Under the pieces are notes generated by a model. It saw only the letters and a list, made by a program, of their open reading frames with translations. It ran no database searches and had not been told where the DNA came from. Position numbers and translations under genes: made by a program. From positions 239,083 to 303,082 of the forward strand of contig NZ_KE383878.1 in assembly GCF_000422585.1 (NCBI RefSeq): a DNA stretch of 64,000 nucleotides, in the 5' to 3' direction. This DNA comes from Hugenholtzia roseola DSM 9546 (GTDB taxonomy: Bacteria; Bacteroidota; Bacteroidia; Cytophagales; Bernardetiaceae). Shown here in pieces: positions 1-8,154 of this stretch; positions within the stretch are counted from its first letter, which is position 1; every line of letters begins with the position of its first letter.

Positions 1-2
1 GT

Positions 3-2651
3 GCAACGGTAAGGCAGCAGTTTGTCAATAATACCATTTATGAAAACAGTGCGCAAAGTGGCGGCGGCATGTCGGTAATAGGGGGTCAGCGCATGGTCTT
101 CGATTGCATCAATAATACCTTTTATGGCAATGCTGCCACTTCCTTAGCAGGGGCTTTGCTTACAAGCAATGGCGCGAATAATAGCCATGTTTTGAACTAT
201 CAGAACAACATCTTTTGGGGAAATAGAATCGGTACGAATACAGATGCCCCGGGTTCGGATATTCTTCGAATCGGCTTTACAAATGTCAATTTTACAAATA
301 TTACGCACAACATAGTGCAGCCCAATAGCATCTATGATTTTGATGTCGCCAATCAGAATTTGGTGCAAGACCCTCTTTTTGTAAATGCAGCGGCTGGCGA
401 CTTCCGCTTGCAGCCTGCAAGTTTGGCAGTGGATAATGGCAGCAATGCAGCTTGGGCTACTACGGGTCTAAATACAGACAAGGGCGGTTTTACGCGCCCG
501 ATGTATTGTGTCGTGGATAGAGGTGCGTATGAGCTACAAGAACCACCTGTCGGTCTCCCCCCCACCGACGTATATGTGTGGAACGGTTCAGTAGATTCAG
601 ATTGGTTTAAACCACAAAACTGGACTTTTGCAGGCTGCGACCCCAACGGGATTCCCTCTTGTGCCTATAATGTCTTGATACCCAATGCCTGTCCTAATTA
701 TCCTATCATCGATAAAGACGGGGCATCTTGTCGCGACATACACGTAGCAAATGGAACGAGCAACCCTTCTTTGGGTTTTGTAGCAGGGAAAAAATTAGAG
801 GTCTGTGGCGATTTTATCCATTCAGGTACGCTTTCTACCCCTAACGCTGGTCGTGTCGATTTCATAGGCTTGCAAAAACAGTATTACATACGCACCGCCA
901 CAGCACAGGGCGAATTTAATGACGTTGTCATCAACAACCAATATACCGATTTGAACGACCCTCACCCCGATGGCATCAGCGACGCGCTTGTTATTGTAGC
1001 CACAACCCTAACCAAAGGCACAGACGTTTATACAGGCATAGGCAATCTTATCCTAAGCAACACAGGCACGCTTTCTTTCCTGCGCGGCAGAATCCGAACC
1101 GAAAGCACTTTCGAGGTTGTTATCAAAAACAGAAACACAAACGCCGTTCAGGGGCATAACATAGACCGCTTTATAGAAGGGCGCATCAGACGCTACCACA
1201 ATAGCTTAGGGAGCTATGATTTCCCCGTCGGACTTAAACATTCCGAAATTGTTACCTCTGCGCCCGTAGAAGTAGTCATACCTTATTTGGCAGATGCAAA
1301 TATGTACCTAACAACGGGGTCTTGGATAGCCAATCAGCCTTGGCTTGGCGGACAGGGCTGGAATCGCTGGATTTGGAACAATTACGCACAAATAGATTTA
1401 GGCGTAACACACTTTAATATCAGCGAACTGGTTTTGAGTGGCTGCCCCTCTTGTTTTGATAACGACCGCTATGTAGTCGGCAATATCAACCTTTCATATA
1501 GCACCAACGGCACAACTTGGGTGAATTATGGTAGCGTGCCTACAGGTTTTCCTTCTAATACAGGTACAGGAAACGACATCAATACTATCGCACTCACCCC
1601 TTTTGATGCGCGTTATATCAGAATCACCATACCTTCTTCTACGGGTGGGCTTCGCTTCAATGTCAATAAGAAGGAAGAAATCGCCAGCGACGATACCTTT
1701 GTAGAAGGGAAAGGCTACCAACTCGCCAACATCAACTTCACAAGTGCAACGACAATAGACAACCTTTTGGCATACTTCAATGAATACACAACCCTACCGG
1801 GCGGTACAAATCAAACAGAATGTAGCTACCAATTTAGCTGTGATGCCGCCGATAATGGTTTCTGGACTATCAACGCCCATGATGCCGCAGGTACTGCCAT
1901 CGCAGGCGACGGCGTGTATTCGGCAACGCTTTACAACCGCCTCTATACCAATATGTGTGGCATAGCGGCGCAAGTGATGAAAAAGCCACACGGCGCAACA
2001 GGGGGCTGGACAATTCCCACAGGCACTTGCGGAAGTTTGCTCATAGATGACGTTTCACGTCATGGCTTGGTAGGCTTTTCCGATTTCGGCACTGCACAAT
2101 CCGAATTTGAAATCTTGCCTGTAGAAATGGTGCGCTTCGAAGCCAAAGCAGGCGAGCAAGTCATCATCTTAGATTGGGAAATTATTTCCGACCAAGACTT
2201 AGATAAGTTTGTTTTGGAAAGAAGCACAGAAGAAAAACCAAATCAATTTGTCCCTATCACAACCCTTACAGCAAAAGGGAATCTCTACCAATTTGTGGAT
2301 ACGAAGGTAGAACCCAATCGCCTCTACTACTACCGCCTCTACATTGTAGAAAAAGATGGCAGCACTAAGTATTCACACATTCGCAGTGCAAGCATTTTTG
2401 GGCAGGCAGCAAAAGAAGGGCTTTTGTATCCCAATCCGACCCAAGACCGCGTCAGCCTTGTCTTCGGTCAGATACAACCGCAGTACCTCCAACTCTACAA
2501 TGCAGAAGGACGCTTATTGCAGACAAAAGTGATAGAAGCCCAAGAAACGCAAACAGACCTCGACCTAAGTGCCTATCCGTCAGGTATTTATTTGCTCAAA
2601 GCAATACGCGCAGATGGGCAAAATCAGGCATACAAAATCGTAAAAGAATAA
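3..2651 (+). CDS. T9SS-exported surface protein, 5' end outside window
   Basis: The frame is open from base 3, so the start lies upstream and 882 residues are visible. The N-terminal part, to about residue 175, has NNTxYxN and NNIFWGN turns typical of a parallel beta-helix / choice-of-anchor Q region. Next comes a WNGSVDSDWFKPQNW segment common in Bacteroidota surface proteins, then a discoidin-like stretch ending in DARYIRITIP. An FN3-like domain (LERSTEEKP...YYYRL) leads to a C-terminal type A sorting domain: YPNPTQDRVSL, then LSAYPSGIYLLKA, ending KIVKE. That domain directs transport across the outer membrane by the type IX system and attachment to the cell surface or release. The ligand or substrate is not evident. 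A terminator follows. The T9SS assignment is firm; the biological role is unknown. Confidence 0.85.
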   Translation, partial: ATVRQQFVNNTIYENSAQSGGGMSVIGGQRMVFDCINNTFYGNAATSLAGALLTSNGANNSHVLNYQNNIFWGNRIGTNTDAPGSDILRIGFTNVNFTNITHNIVQPNSIYDFDVANQNLVQDPLFVNAAAGDFRLQPASLAVDNGSNAAWATTGLNTDKGGFTRPMYCVVDRGAYELQEPPVGLPPTDVYVWNGSVDSDWFKPQNWTFAGCDPNGIPSCAYNVLIPNACPNYPIIDKDGASCRDIHVANGTSNPSLGFVAGKKLEVCGDFIHSGTLSTPNAGRVDFIGLQKQYYIRTATAQGEFNDVVINNQYTDLNDPHPDGISDALVIVATTLTKGTDVYTGIGNLILSNTGTLSFLRGRIRTESTFEVVIKNRNTNAVQGHNIDRFIEGRIRRYHNSLGSYDFPVGLKHSEIVTSAPVEVVIPYLADANMYLTTGSWIANQPWLGGQGWNRWIWNNYAQIDLGVTHFNISELVLSGCPSCFDNDRYVVGNINLSYSTNGTTWVNYGSVPTGFPSNTGTGNDINTIALTPFDARYIRITIPSSTGGLRFNVNKKEEIASDDTFVEGKGYQLANINFTSATTIDNLLAYFNEYTTLPGGTNQTECSYQFSCDAADNGFWTINAHDAAGTAIAGDGVYSATLYNRLYTNMCGIAAQVMKKPHGATGGWTIPTGTCGSLLIDDVSRHGLVGFSDFGTAQSEFEILPVEMVRFEAKAGEQVIILDWEIISDQDLDKFVLERSTEEKPNQFVPITTLTAKGNLYQFVDTKVEPNRLYYYRLYIVEKDGSTKYSHIRSASIFGQAAKEGLLYPNPTQDRVSLVFGQIQPQYLQLYNAEGRLLQTKVIEAQETQTDLDLSAYPSGIYLLKAIRADGQNQAYKIVKE

Positions 2652-2713
2652 AAGTATAAACGAAAGTTGTCGTGAGACGCAACTGAAAATGGGTAACAAA
2701 CAAAACAAAAAAT

Positions 2714-2741
2714 GACAGCCTAATAGGTTGTCTTTTTTTTT
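2714..2741 (+). terminator. Intrinsic terminator of the T9SS protein gene
   Basis: A seven-pair stem GACAGCC/GGTTGTC (one G-U pair) with a five-base loop is followed by eight or nine T. Confidence 0.8.
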
Positions 2742-2816
2742 GTCTTTTATGATTTTTTAAAACTGTATCGGCGTTCTTGCAACGACAAAAGCCTTAAATG
2801 CCCCAAACCCCTATGA

Positions 2817-2988
2817 TGTTAAATTCTAAAAAACAGACGCAAGTGGTAGGGACAAGGCATTGCCTTTTTAGCAGTGAAATTGAAATAAAAAAGGCTTTCA
2901 GAGCTAAAAAATAGGTTTAGCCCAAATTTCATTTCGTTTCTAATTTGACAAAACTTTGACAAAACAAGGCTTTTCAAAAAACTTAACA
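2817..2988. repeat. Dispersed MITE-like repeat, copy 1
   Basis: This copy begins GTTAAATTCTAAAAA and ends AAAAAACTTAAC, which are inverted relative to each other. Inside it lies the family signature: GTAGGGACAAGGCA, then GCAGTGAAATTGAAAT, a CTTTCAGA..CTAAAAA stretch, and TTTCGTTTCTAATTTGACAAA. Copies at 7150, 14531 and 20556 share the same order of blocks, in either orientation. Together with the terminator at 2714 it fills the 356-base gap before the next gene. No ORF is present. Confidence 0.7.
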
Positions 2989-3007
2989 CCGTTACTATAC
3001 AGTCGCC

Positions 3008-3790
3008 TCAAATCTTCATCATCAAAATACAAGTCTTGCTCTGTCGCGACATCTGTTTGGTAAGGCTCTTATGAAACAGCCCTTCTAAAAAAGTGCGCTC
3101 ACGGGTGAGCATCACCATCAAATCGGTGGGGTGAGTGGCTAAAAACGCCTCTAAGCCTGCCTCTACCGTAGGGGCAGATTCGGTATGAAAACGCAACTTT
3201 TCAGGGGGCGTTTCCCAATATAGGCTCGCCAAATTTTGCATCTTGAGCTGCTCTATTTCCAATTTGTGGTTGTGTGTCGAGATATGAAGGCAGGAGATTT
3301 GAAAATGTAAAAAATTAGAAATCCGCAAAAGGGCATCTAAGACATCGGCATCAGCAGGGTCGAAGTCGGAAGCATAAAGCCAATGGCTAAAGCGCGTAGG
3401 CGGAATAGCCTCCGCAGGCACAAGCAAAAGTGGGCAGCGTCCTTTGTCTAAGACCTCGCCAAGGGCATCGCCTGTCAAAAATTGTTCTACTTGGGTACGG
3501 CTACTTATCCCCATAAGGGTTAGGTCGGGGCATACTTCCGCTACCGAAGTGCCTATTTGTGTGATAAATTTGCCCTTGCGAACGGCAATCTCTATGCCCA
3601 CAGCACGCTGGTTGCGCTCGCGTTCTGCAATCGCTTCTAAGGTAGCAAAAGCCTCTGAAAGCGAAGCCTCTTCCGAAACAATGTGATGCACATGCACCTC
3701 TGCGCCATACTCTTCTGCAAAAAGGAACGCATAACACAGGAGCGGCTCTATTTGTGGCGTGAGATTGACAAAAACCAATATCTTTTTCAT
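3008..3790 (-). CDS. Universal stress protein (UspA family, tandem domain)
   Basis: A 260-residue cytoplasmic protein with two Usp folds. Domain 1 (about 1-140) begins MKKILVFVNLTPQIE and ends GRCPLLLVPAEA. Domain 2 (about 147-260) begins FSHWLYASDFDPADAD and ends KTCILMMKI. Domain 1 lacks a clear G-2x-G-9x-G(S/T) ATP-binding signature, so it may be a non-ATP-binding type. Usp proteins support survival under stress, but the specific role is not predictable. The frame stays open for 115 codons upstream (to 4135). I chose 3790 because MKKILV is a canonical Usp N-terminus and the upstream residues are Arg/Ser/Ala-rich with no family similarity. It is divergent from the tetR gene. Confidence 0.85.
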   Translation of the reverse strand: MKKILVFVNLTPQIEPLLCYAFLFAEEYGAEVHVHHIVSEEASLSEAFATLEAIAERERNQRAVGIEIAVRKGKFITQIGTSVAEVCPDLTLMGISSRTQVEQFLTGDALGEVLDKGRCPLLLVPAEAIPPTRFSHWLYASDFDPADADVLDALLRISNFLHFQISCLHISTHNHKLEIEQLKMQNLASLYWETPPEKLRFHTESAPTVEAGLEAFLATHPTDLMVMLTRERTFLEGLFHKSLTKQMSRQSKTCILMMKI

Positions 3791-4492
3791 AAAAAAAGGG
3801 CTTGATGCGCCGAAAAGAGAATAAAAAGAAGCGTAGCGATAAAGGAAAGAAAAAAGAAAAGTGCCTTTCGAGGCTTGTCGTACAAAAACGCCCGCTCGTC
3901 GAGCCTTCGCATAGGCTTTGTCGAAGGAATATGACGCGCAAACAAACTTTGCGTATCTTAGCATAACCTTAGAAGGCAAATAAGCAACCTCTCCGCCTGC
4001 CAACGCACCCAAGCGCGATAATCGCCAAGAAATGCGCCAAGAAATGCAACGCACGCCGAAAGGATACGCGCCTCCTAAACAGGAAAAAACTTTGGCAAAG
4101 TAGCCAAGCTCAACTCTGCCAAAGCCTCGATTCATTTCTAACCGCTCCTCTTGAAAAGGATACGATTAGAAAGAAATGCTTAGTTTTTAGGATAGGATTA
4201 TTTGGAATAGGTCTTCAAACTTTTTGACGACTTATTTATCCCCTAAAGTCATAATGTCTTGAAAGAACAGACATTTTTAGGGATTTATTTGGTTTAATTG
4301 TTGAAACTGTTAGAACTGCTCTCTCATAGGGGGCAGTTCTTTGTGTTTAATAGGGCTAAGATAGTAAAAAAAATAATAGCCACAAATTTTTTCGCGCTTT
4401 TGTGTCCCAAAATGTGGCAGGCAGGATAGGCAGAATAGGCAGCCTCTGTGCCTTTTCAAAAAAAGCATCTTAATTTTTTTAAAAAGCGGCTT
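3791..4492. other. Long intergenic region between usp and tetR
   Basis: No convincing gene is seen. An 8-bp inverted repeat, AGAACTGC (4312-4319) and GCAGTTCT (4333-4340), is followed by a few T and could be a weak terminator or a leader hairpin. The open frame antisense to the 3791-4135 part is probably chance. Confidence 0.4.
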
Positions 4493-4528
4493 TTGATTTG
4501 TTTTCTAATACCGAATGGTATATTTTTG
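4493..4528 (+). promoter_or_regulatory. tetR promoter with overlapping palindromic operator
   Basis: A -7 box TATTTTTG (4521-4528, TAnnTTTG) lies 20 bases after TTG at 4498-4500. The inverted repeat ATACC-GAAT-GGTAT (4508-4521) touches the -7 box, a position from which a bound repressor would block transcription. The same palindrome is found before the downstream hydrolase gene. This suggests autoregulation by the TetR protein; the link is inferred. Confidence 0.6.
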
Positions 4529-4579
4529 TGGCATCTTCTTGTCGCTTCTCTTTTTTTCAATTTGCACGCGAACCGTTTT

Positions 4580-5173
4580 ATGTCGAAAGCTGAAAAAACA
4601 CGCCATTTTATCATAGAAAAAGCCGCCCCCATCTTCAACACCAAAGGGTATGCAGGAACTTCTATGCACGACCTGACCCTTGCGACAGGCTTAACCAAAG
4701 GAGCTATCTATGGAAATTTTGCCAATAAAGACGAACTTGCCTTAGCCGCCTTCGAACACAATTTTGCCAAAATCATCAAAACCATTGAAAGCCTACAAGC
4801 ACCTGCCACCAACGCCGCCGAAAAACTGCGTGCCTTTCTCACCTTTTATAGAAACGGACTGAATTTCAAGCACTTTTCTGGGGGCTGTCCCATCATCAAC
4901 GCCGCCACCGAAGTAGATGACACGCACCCACTTTTGAAGGAAAAAGTAGTAGAGGCGATTCTTTTTTGGCGGCAAAACATCGAGCGCATCATCATCAAAG
5001 GCATAGAAAAAGGCGAAATGCGAAAAGGCGTTAGCCCTGCGAATTTTGCTTCTCTGATGATTACCCTGATAGAAGGCGGCGTAGCGATTGGCAAAATTAC
5101 AGGCGATATGCGCTATCTCTACCATGCCTTAGATAAGCTCGAAGATATGATTCAGACCGAACTGCTCGCCTAA
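4580..5173 (+). CDS. TetR/AcrR family transcriptional regulator
   Basis: A 197-residue dimeric repressor type. Residues 1-60 form the helix-turn-helix: MSKAEKTRHFIIEKAAPIFN, KGYAGTSMHDLTLATGLTKG, AIYGNFANKDELALAAF. The rest is a helical ligand-binding and dimerisation domain of the TetR_C type (GGCPIINAATEVDD). The ligand is unknown. The frame is open to 4448, but 4580 gives the standard TetR N-terminus and places the start downstream of the promoter and operator; the upstream start would put the operator inside the gene. An ATACCNNNNGGTAT palindrome is found both upstream and 52 bases downstream of its stop. This suggests it controls itself and the hydrolase at 5302. Confidence 0.9.
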   Translation: MSKAEKTRHFIIEKAAPIFNTKGYAGTSMHDLTLATGLTKGAIYGNFANKDELALAAFEHNFAKIIKTIESLQAPATNAAEKLRAFLTFYRNGLNFKHFSGGCPIINAATEVDDTHPLLKEKVVEAILFWRQNIERIIIKGIEKGEMRKGVSPANFASLMITLIEGGVAIGKITGDMRYLYHALDKLEDMIQTELLA

Positions 5174-5224
5174 GCGTTTGTAGCTAAAAACTAACTTTTT
5201 TGGCAGTGTGAGCGTTTTACTAAA

Positions 5225-5238
5225 ATACCGTTAGGTAT
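5225..5238. promoter_or_regulatory. Second TetR-type operator palindrome
   Basis: ATACC-GTTA-GGTAT has the same arms and spacing as the palindrome overlapping the tetR promoter, and lies 64 bases before the hydrolase start. It is a likely second site for the adjacent TetR protein. Confidence 0.55.
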
Positions 5239-5244
5239 AAATTT

Positions 5245-5300
5245 TTCTCCTACTACCTCGTTCCTATTACCTTATTTCCATTACCTCGTTTCTATTAGTC
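5245..5300 (+). repeat. 14-bp direct repeats in the hydrolase leader
   Basis: About three and a half imperfect units of a 14-base pattern (consensus CYATTACCTCGTTT) lie back to back between the operator and the hydrolase start codon. Confidence 0.55.
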
Positions 5301-5301
5301 T

Positions 5302-6147
5302 ATGAAAATTATCCTTTCTGCTTACCGCCTATACCTGAATACGGCTTTTTTGATAGCTCCCGATTGGGGTGCAAAAAAAGCCTTTCAAGTTTTTGCAACT
5401 CCACGCCGCCAAAAAGTAGCCGACAAAGAGAAGGCAATTTTGGCACAAGCCCACCAAAGCGTTTATCGTTTTGAAAACAAAGCCCTTTCTTTCTACCGCT
5501 GGAAAAATCCACACCAAGAAACTGCTACCAAAAAAGCCCTTTTGGTACATGGCTGGGACGGGCATGCAGGAAATTTTGGTGCAATCGTACAACTACTATT
5601 AAACAAAGGCTATGAAGTATTGGCTTTTGATGGTCCCGCACATAGGGCAAGCGAGGGCAAACAGACCAATATGCTACAATTTGCACGCCTTATCGACCAG
5701 ATTTTGCGTCAGGAATCGCAAATAGAGGTTTTGATAGGACACTCCTTTGGTAGTGGTGCTTCGGTGCTTTCTTTACACGATTATCCTAAAAAACAGATTA
5801 AAAAACTTATTTTATTAAGCACGCCTGATAAAATCGAGGACGTAATTCTGAATTTTAGCCAATATATGCACCTTTCGCGCCCTAATACCGAGCGCATCTT
5901 CAACTTTGTAGAACAAAAATTTAATAGAAAAGTGCAGGCAATTCGCGTCAGCGAACAGTCTAAAAAGCTCACTGTGCCAGAAATACTACTCATTCACGAC
6001 CGCTATGATAGGGTCTTGCCCTTTGCCTTTGCCGAATCGGTAGCAACCGCCAATCCGAAGATAGAACTCTTTGCGCCCGAAAAAGTGGGGCATTACAAGA
6101 TGCTTTGGAAAGCGGTAGTCTTAGAAAAGATTGCATCTTTTATCTAA
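5302..6147 (+). CDS. Alpha/beta hydrolase
   Basis: A 281-residue alpha/beta-hydrolase fold protein. Seen: oxyanion-hole region LVHGWDGHAG (about 81-90), nucleophile elbow GHSFGSG (Ser148), an acidic residue in LLIHDRYD (about 233) and a candidate catalytic His in KVGHYKML (about 264). It is probably a cytoplasmic esterase, since no signal peptide is evident; the substrate is unknown. It follows tetR on the same strand and has its own operator-like palindrome, so it is a candidate TetR target, perhaps handling the compound the regulator senses. Confidence 0.8.
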   Translation: MKIILSAYRLYLNTAFLIAPDWGAKKAFQVFATPRRQKVADKEKAILAQAHQSVYRFENKALSFYRWKNPHQETATKKALLVHGWDGHAGNFGAIVQLLLNKGYEVLAFDGPAHRASEGKQTNMLQFARLIDQILRQESQIEVLIGHSFGSGASVLSLHDYPKKQIKKLILLSTPDKIEDVILNFSQYMHLSRPNTERIFNFVEQKFNRKVQAIRVSEQSKKLTVPEILLIHDRYDRVLPFAFAESVATANPKIELFAPEKVGHYKMLWKAVVLEKIASFI

Positions 6148-6218
6148 ATTGTAGCTAAAAAAGGGGAAAGAATGGGCAAAATTATAGCACAAGGCAAAGC
6201 ACGTTCTTAAAAAAGTGC

Positions 6219-6226
6219 TATCTTTG
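6219..6226 (+). promoter_or_regulatory. -7 promoter box of the response regulator gene
   Basis: TATCTTTG matches TAnnTTTG. It lies 87 bases before the ATG at 6313. No clear -33 TTG is seen. Confidence 0.5.
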
Positions 6227-6312
6227 CAAAAAGATGTTAGGCAAGGGTCTTTTCCCAAAGGCACTTTTATGTCTTGTTTCTCATTTTCCACTGTTTCCCC
6301 TTTCATAGCTTT

Positions 6313-6720
6313 ATGAGCCTCACGAACAAAAACTCGAACAAGAAAATCTTAATAGCCGAAGATAGTACCGTCATTCAAAACATCACCAAGCGCGTCTTGC
6401 AGTTCCAAAATTATAGCATCGATATGGTGCGCGATGGCGAAGCGGTCTTAGAACGCCTTGAAAAGCACCAATACGTCGCGATTCTGCTCGATATTGCGAT
6501 GCCCAAGATGGACGGCATGGAGTGTGCGCGTAAGATTCGCGCCCTACAAGATGTGGAAAAGGCGAATATTCCACTTTTTGCCCTTACGGGAAATGCTAAA
6601 AACTATACTGCCGAAGAATTTAGCGCGGCAGGTTTTGATGATGTCATGCACAAACCTATCAATTTTGATGAGTTGGTCTTGCGTCTCGAAAAGGTCATTG
6701 AAGCGAAAAAACAAGCCTAA
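6313..6720 (+). CDS. Single-domain response regulator (CheY-like)
   Basis: A 135-residue receiver domain with no output domain. Seen: acidic pair E15-D16, phosphoacceptor Asp60 in ILLDIAMPKMDG, switch Thr92 in ALTGNA and Lys114 in MHKPI. It therefore acts by phosphorylation-dependent protein contact, with no DNA binding of its own. No kinase is adjacent; the two hybrid kinases at 25-30 kb are the only sensor kinases in the window. Start 6313 was chosen over 6274 because the extra residues do not belong to the receiver fold. It is followed by a terminator. Confidence 0.88.
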   Translation: MSLTNKNSNKKILIAEDSTVIQNITKRVLQFQNYSIDMVRDGEAVLERLEKHQYVAILLDIAMPKMDGMECARKIRALQDVEKANIPLFALTGNAKNYTAEEFSAAGFDDVMHKPINFDELVLRLEKVIEAKKQA

Positions 6721-6730
6721 TAGTAACCAT

Positions 6731-6777
6731 AACAAGGCTCTACAAGCCCTCTTTTGCCTTTGCAGAGCCTCGTTTTT
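6731..6777 (+). terminator. Terminator of the response regulator gene
   Basis: An 11-pair stem AACAAGGCTCT (6731-6741) / AGAGCCTCGTT (6764-6774), with one G-T pair, is followed by T residues. Confidence 0.65.
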
Positions 6778-6828
6778 AGCCCCACGCGCCCTCTATTTTC
6801 CTTGTTTCCTTTCCTTGTTCCTTGCTTT

Positions 6829-7128
6829 ATGAGTCAGAAAAAAAACAAAGCCCTACAAAAATGGGAAGATAAGTTCAAAGCCAAAGGCTATCTGTTGCGC
6901 TATGAAAAGGGCAACTTCAAATCGGGCATCTGCCTTGTCAAGGGGCAGTCGGTTGTGCTGGTCAATCAGATGCTTGCCGCAGATAGCTTAGTAGCCTACC
7001 TAAAAGAATTGTGGCAAAACCTACCCCAAAACGAAGGCGAAACGATAGAAGAAGAACTCGACGAAAAAATAGAAGACCCTACACAAGAAGAAATCGAGGG
7101 AAGCATTGAAAAAGAAAACGAAGGATAA
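6829..7128 (+). CDS. Small conserved-type protein with acidic tail
   Basis: 99 residues; family not recognised. The first 60 residues are basic and mixed (MSQKKNKALQKWEDKFKAKG...SGICLVKGQSVVLVNQ), which could form a small alpha/beta domain. The last 35 are rich in Glu (EGETIEEELDEKIEDPTQEE). No signal peptide or membrane segment is seen. Start 6829 is preferred to 6754 because the upstream part overlaps the terminator hairpin of the preceding gene. Confidence 0.65.
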   Translation: MSQKKNKALQKWEDKFKAKGYLLRYEKGNFKSGICLVKGQSVVLVNQMLAADSLVAYLKELWQNLPQNEGETIEEELDEKIEDPTQEEIEGSIEKENEG

Positions 7129-7149
7129 AAGCAACTTACACCCTCAATA

Positions 7150-7291
7150 GATGCAAATGTAGGGACAAGGCACTGCCTTGTCCGCAGTGAGATTGAAATA
7201 AAAAAGGGCTTTCAGACCTAAAAAAGGGTTCTGTCCAAATTTTATTTCGTTTCTAATTTGACAAAACAAGGCTTTTCGTAGAACTTAACAC
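7150..7291. repeat. Dispersed MITE-like repeat, copy 2
   Basis: It contains AATGTAGGGACAAGGCACTG, CCTTGTCCGCAGTGAGATTG, then CTTTCAGACCTAAAAA, and ends TTCGTAGAACTTAACAC. The block order and orientation match the copy at 2817. It stops 20 bases before the next ATG, so it probably forms much of that gene's 5' leader. Confidence 0.7.
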
Positions 7292-7311
7292 TACCTTCCA
7301 ACTATACGCCC

Positions 7312-8124
7312 ATGATAGCCCTTTCTAATCTCATAGCACATTTAGAAGCCCTTGCGCCTCTGCCCTTACAGGAATCTTACGACAATGCAGGACTCTTAGT
7401 AGGCTTTCCTCAAATGGAAATTTCGGGCGCAGTGGTAGCCTTAGATATGACCGAAGAAGTGGTATTAGAAGCCCATCAAAAGGGTTGTAATTTGGTAGTG
7501 GCGCATCACCCCATTATTTTTGGGGGGCTAAAAAAGATAAACCGCAAAAACTATGTAGAACGCGCCGTCTGGACGGCAATAGAAAAGAAAGTAGCCCTTT
7601 ATGCCATTCACACCAATCTGGACAACGTGCGCGAGGGCGTGAATGATAAAATCGCAGACCGCTTAGGTTTGGAAAATCGTCAGATTTTAGCTCCTAAAAA
7701 AAACCAAGCAGGCGAGCCACTTTTACACCAACACAAACAAACAGGCGCGGGACTTATCGGGAAACTCCCCAAACCGCTCCCCACGCAAGACTTTTTCAAC
7801 TTGCTCAAAAAAGCCTTTCACCTACACTTTTTCAAACACACCGCTCTCTGCCATGAAACCATAGAAAAAGTAGCCCTCTGTGGAGGCGCAGGCAGTTTTC
7901 TTTTGCAGGCTGCCAAAAAAGCAGGGGCGCAGGCTTTCATAACAGCCGACTACAAATACCACGAATTTTTTGATGCCGAAAATCAAATCCTGATTTGCGA
8001 CATCGGTCATTATGAAAGTGAAATTTTTACCGTAGAACTATTATATGACTATTTGAAAGCACAATTTGAGGCTCTGCCTATTTATCCTACACAGGTTAGG
8101 ACAAATCCTGTTTTTTATTATTAG
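7312..8124 (+). CDS. NIF3-like dinuclear-metal protein
   Basis: 270 residues. NIF3/YbgI family metal ligands are visible: HHP at 65-67 (AHHPIIFGG), HTNLD at 100-104, and HYESE near 233-237 close to the C-terminus. It is the compact form, without the roughly 100-residue central insert seen in many Bacteroidota homologues. The family forms hexameric toroids with two metals per subunit. It is often labelled GTP cyclohydrolase 1 type 2, but the physiological reaction is poorly established. It ends 30 bases from the convergent epimerase gene. Confidence 0.85.
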   Translation: MIALSNLIAHLEALAPLPLQESYDNAGLLVGFPQMEISGAVVALDMTEEVVLEAHQKGCNLVVAHHPIIFGGLKKINRKNYVERAVWTAIEKKVALYAIHTNLDNVREGVNDKIADRLGLENRQILAPKKNQAGEPLLHQHKQTGAGLIGKLPKPLPTQDFFNLLKKAFHLHFFKHTALCHETIEKVALCGGAGSFLLQAAKKAGAQAFITADYKYHEFFDAENQILICDIGHYESEIFTVELLYDYLKAQFEALPIYPTQVRTNPVFYY

Positions 8125-8154
8125 TCACCTGCTTACGACTTTTTACTTGCTGAC

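Noticed and set aside
3791-4135. N-terminal extension of the Usp protein (start at 4135)
   Set aside because: The 115 extra residues lack Usp similarity, are Arg/Ser/Cys-rich and precede the canonical MKKILV start.
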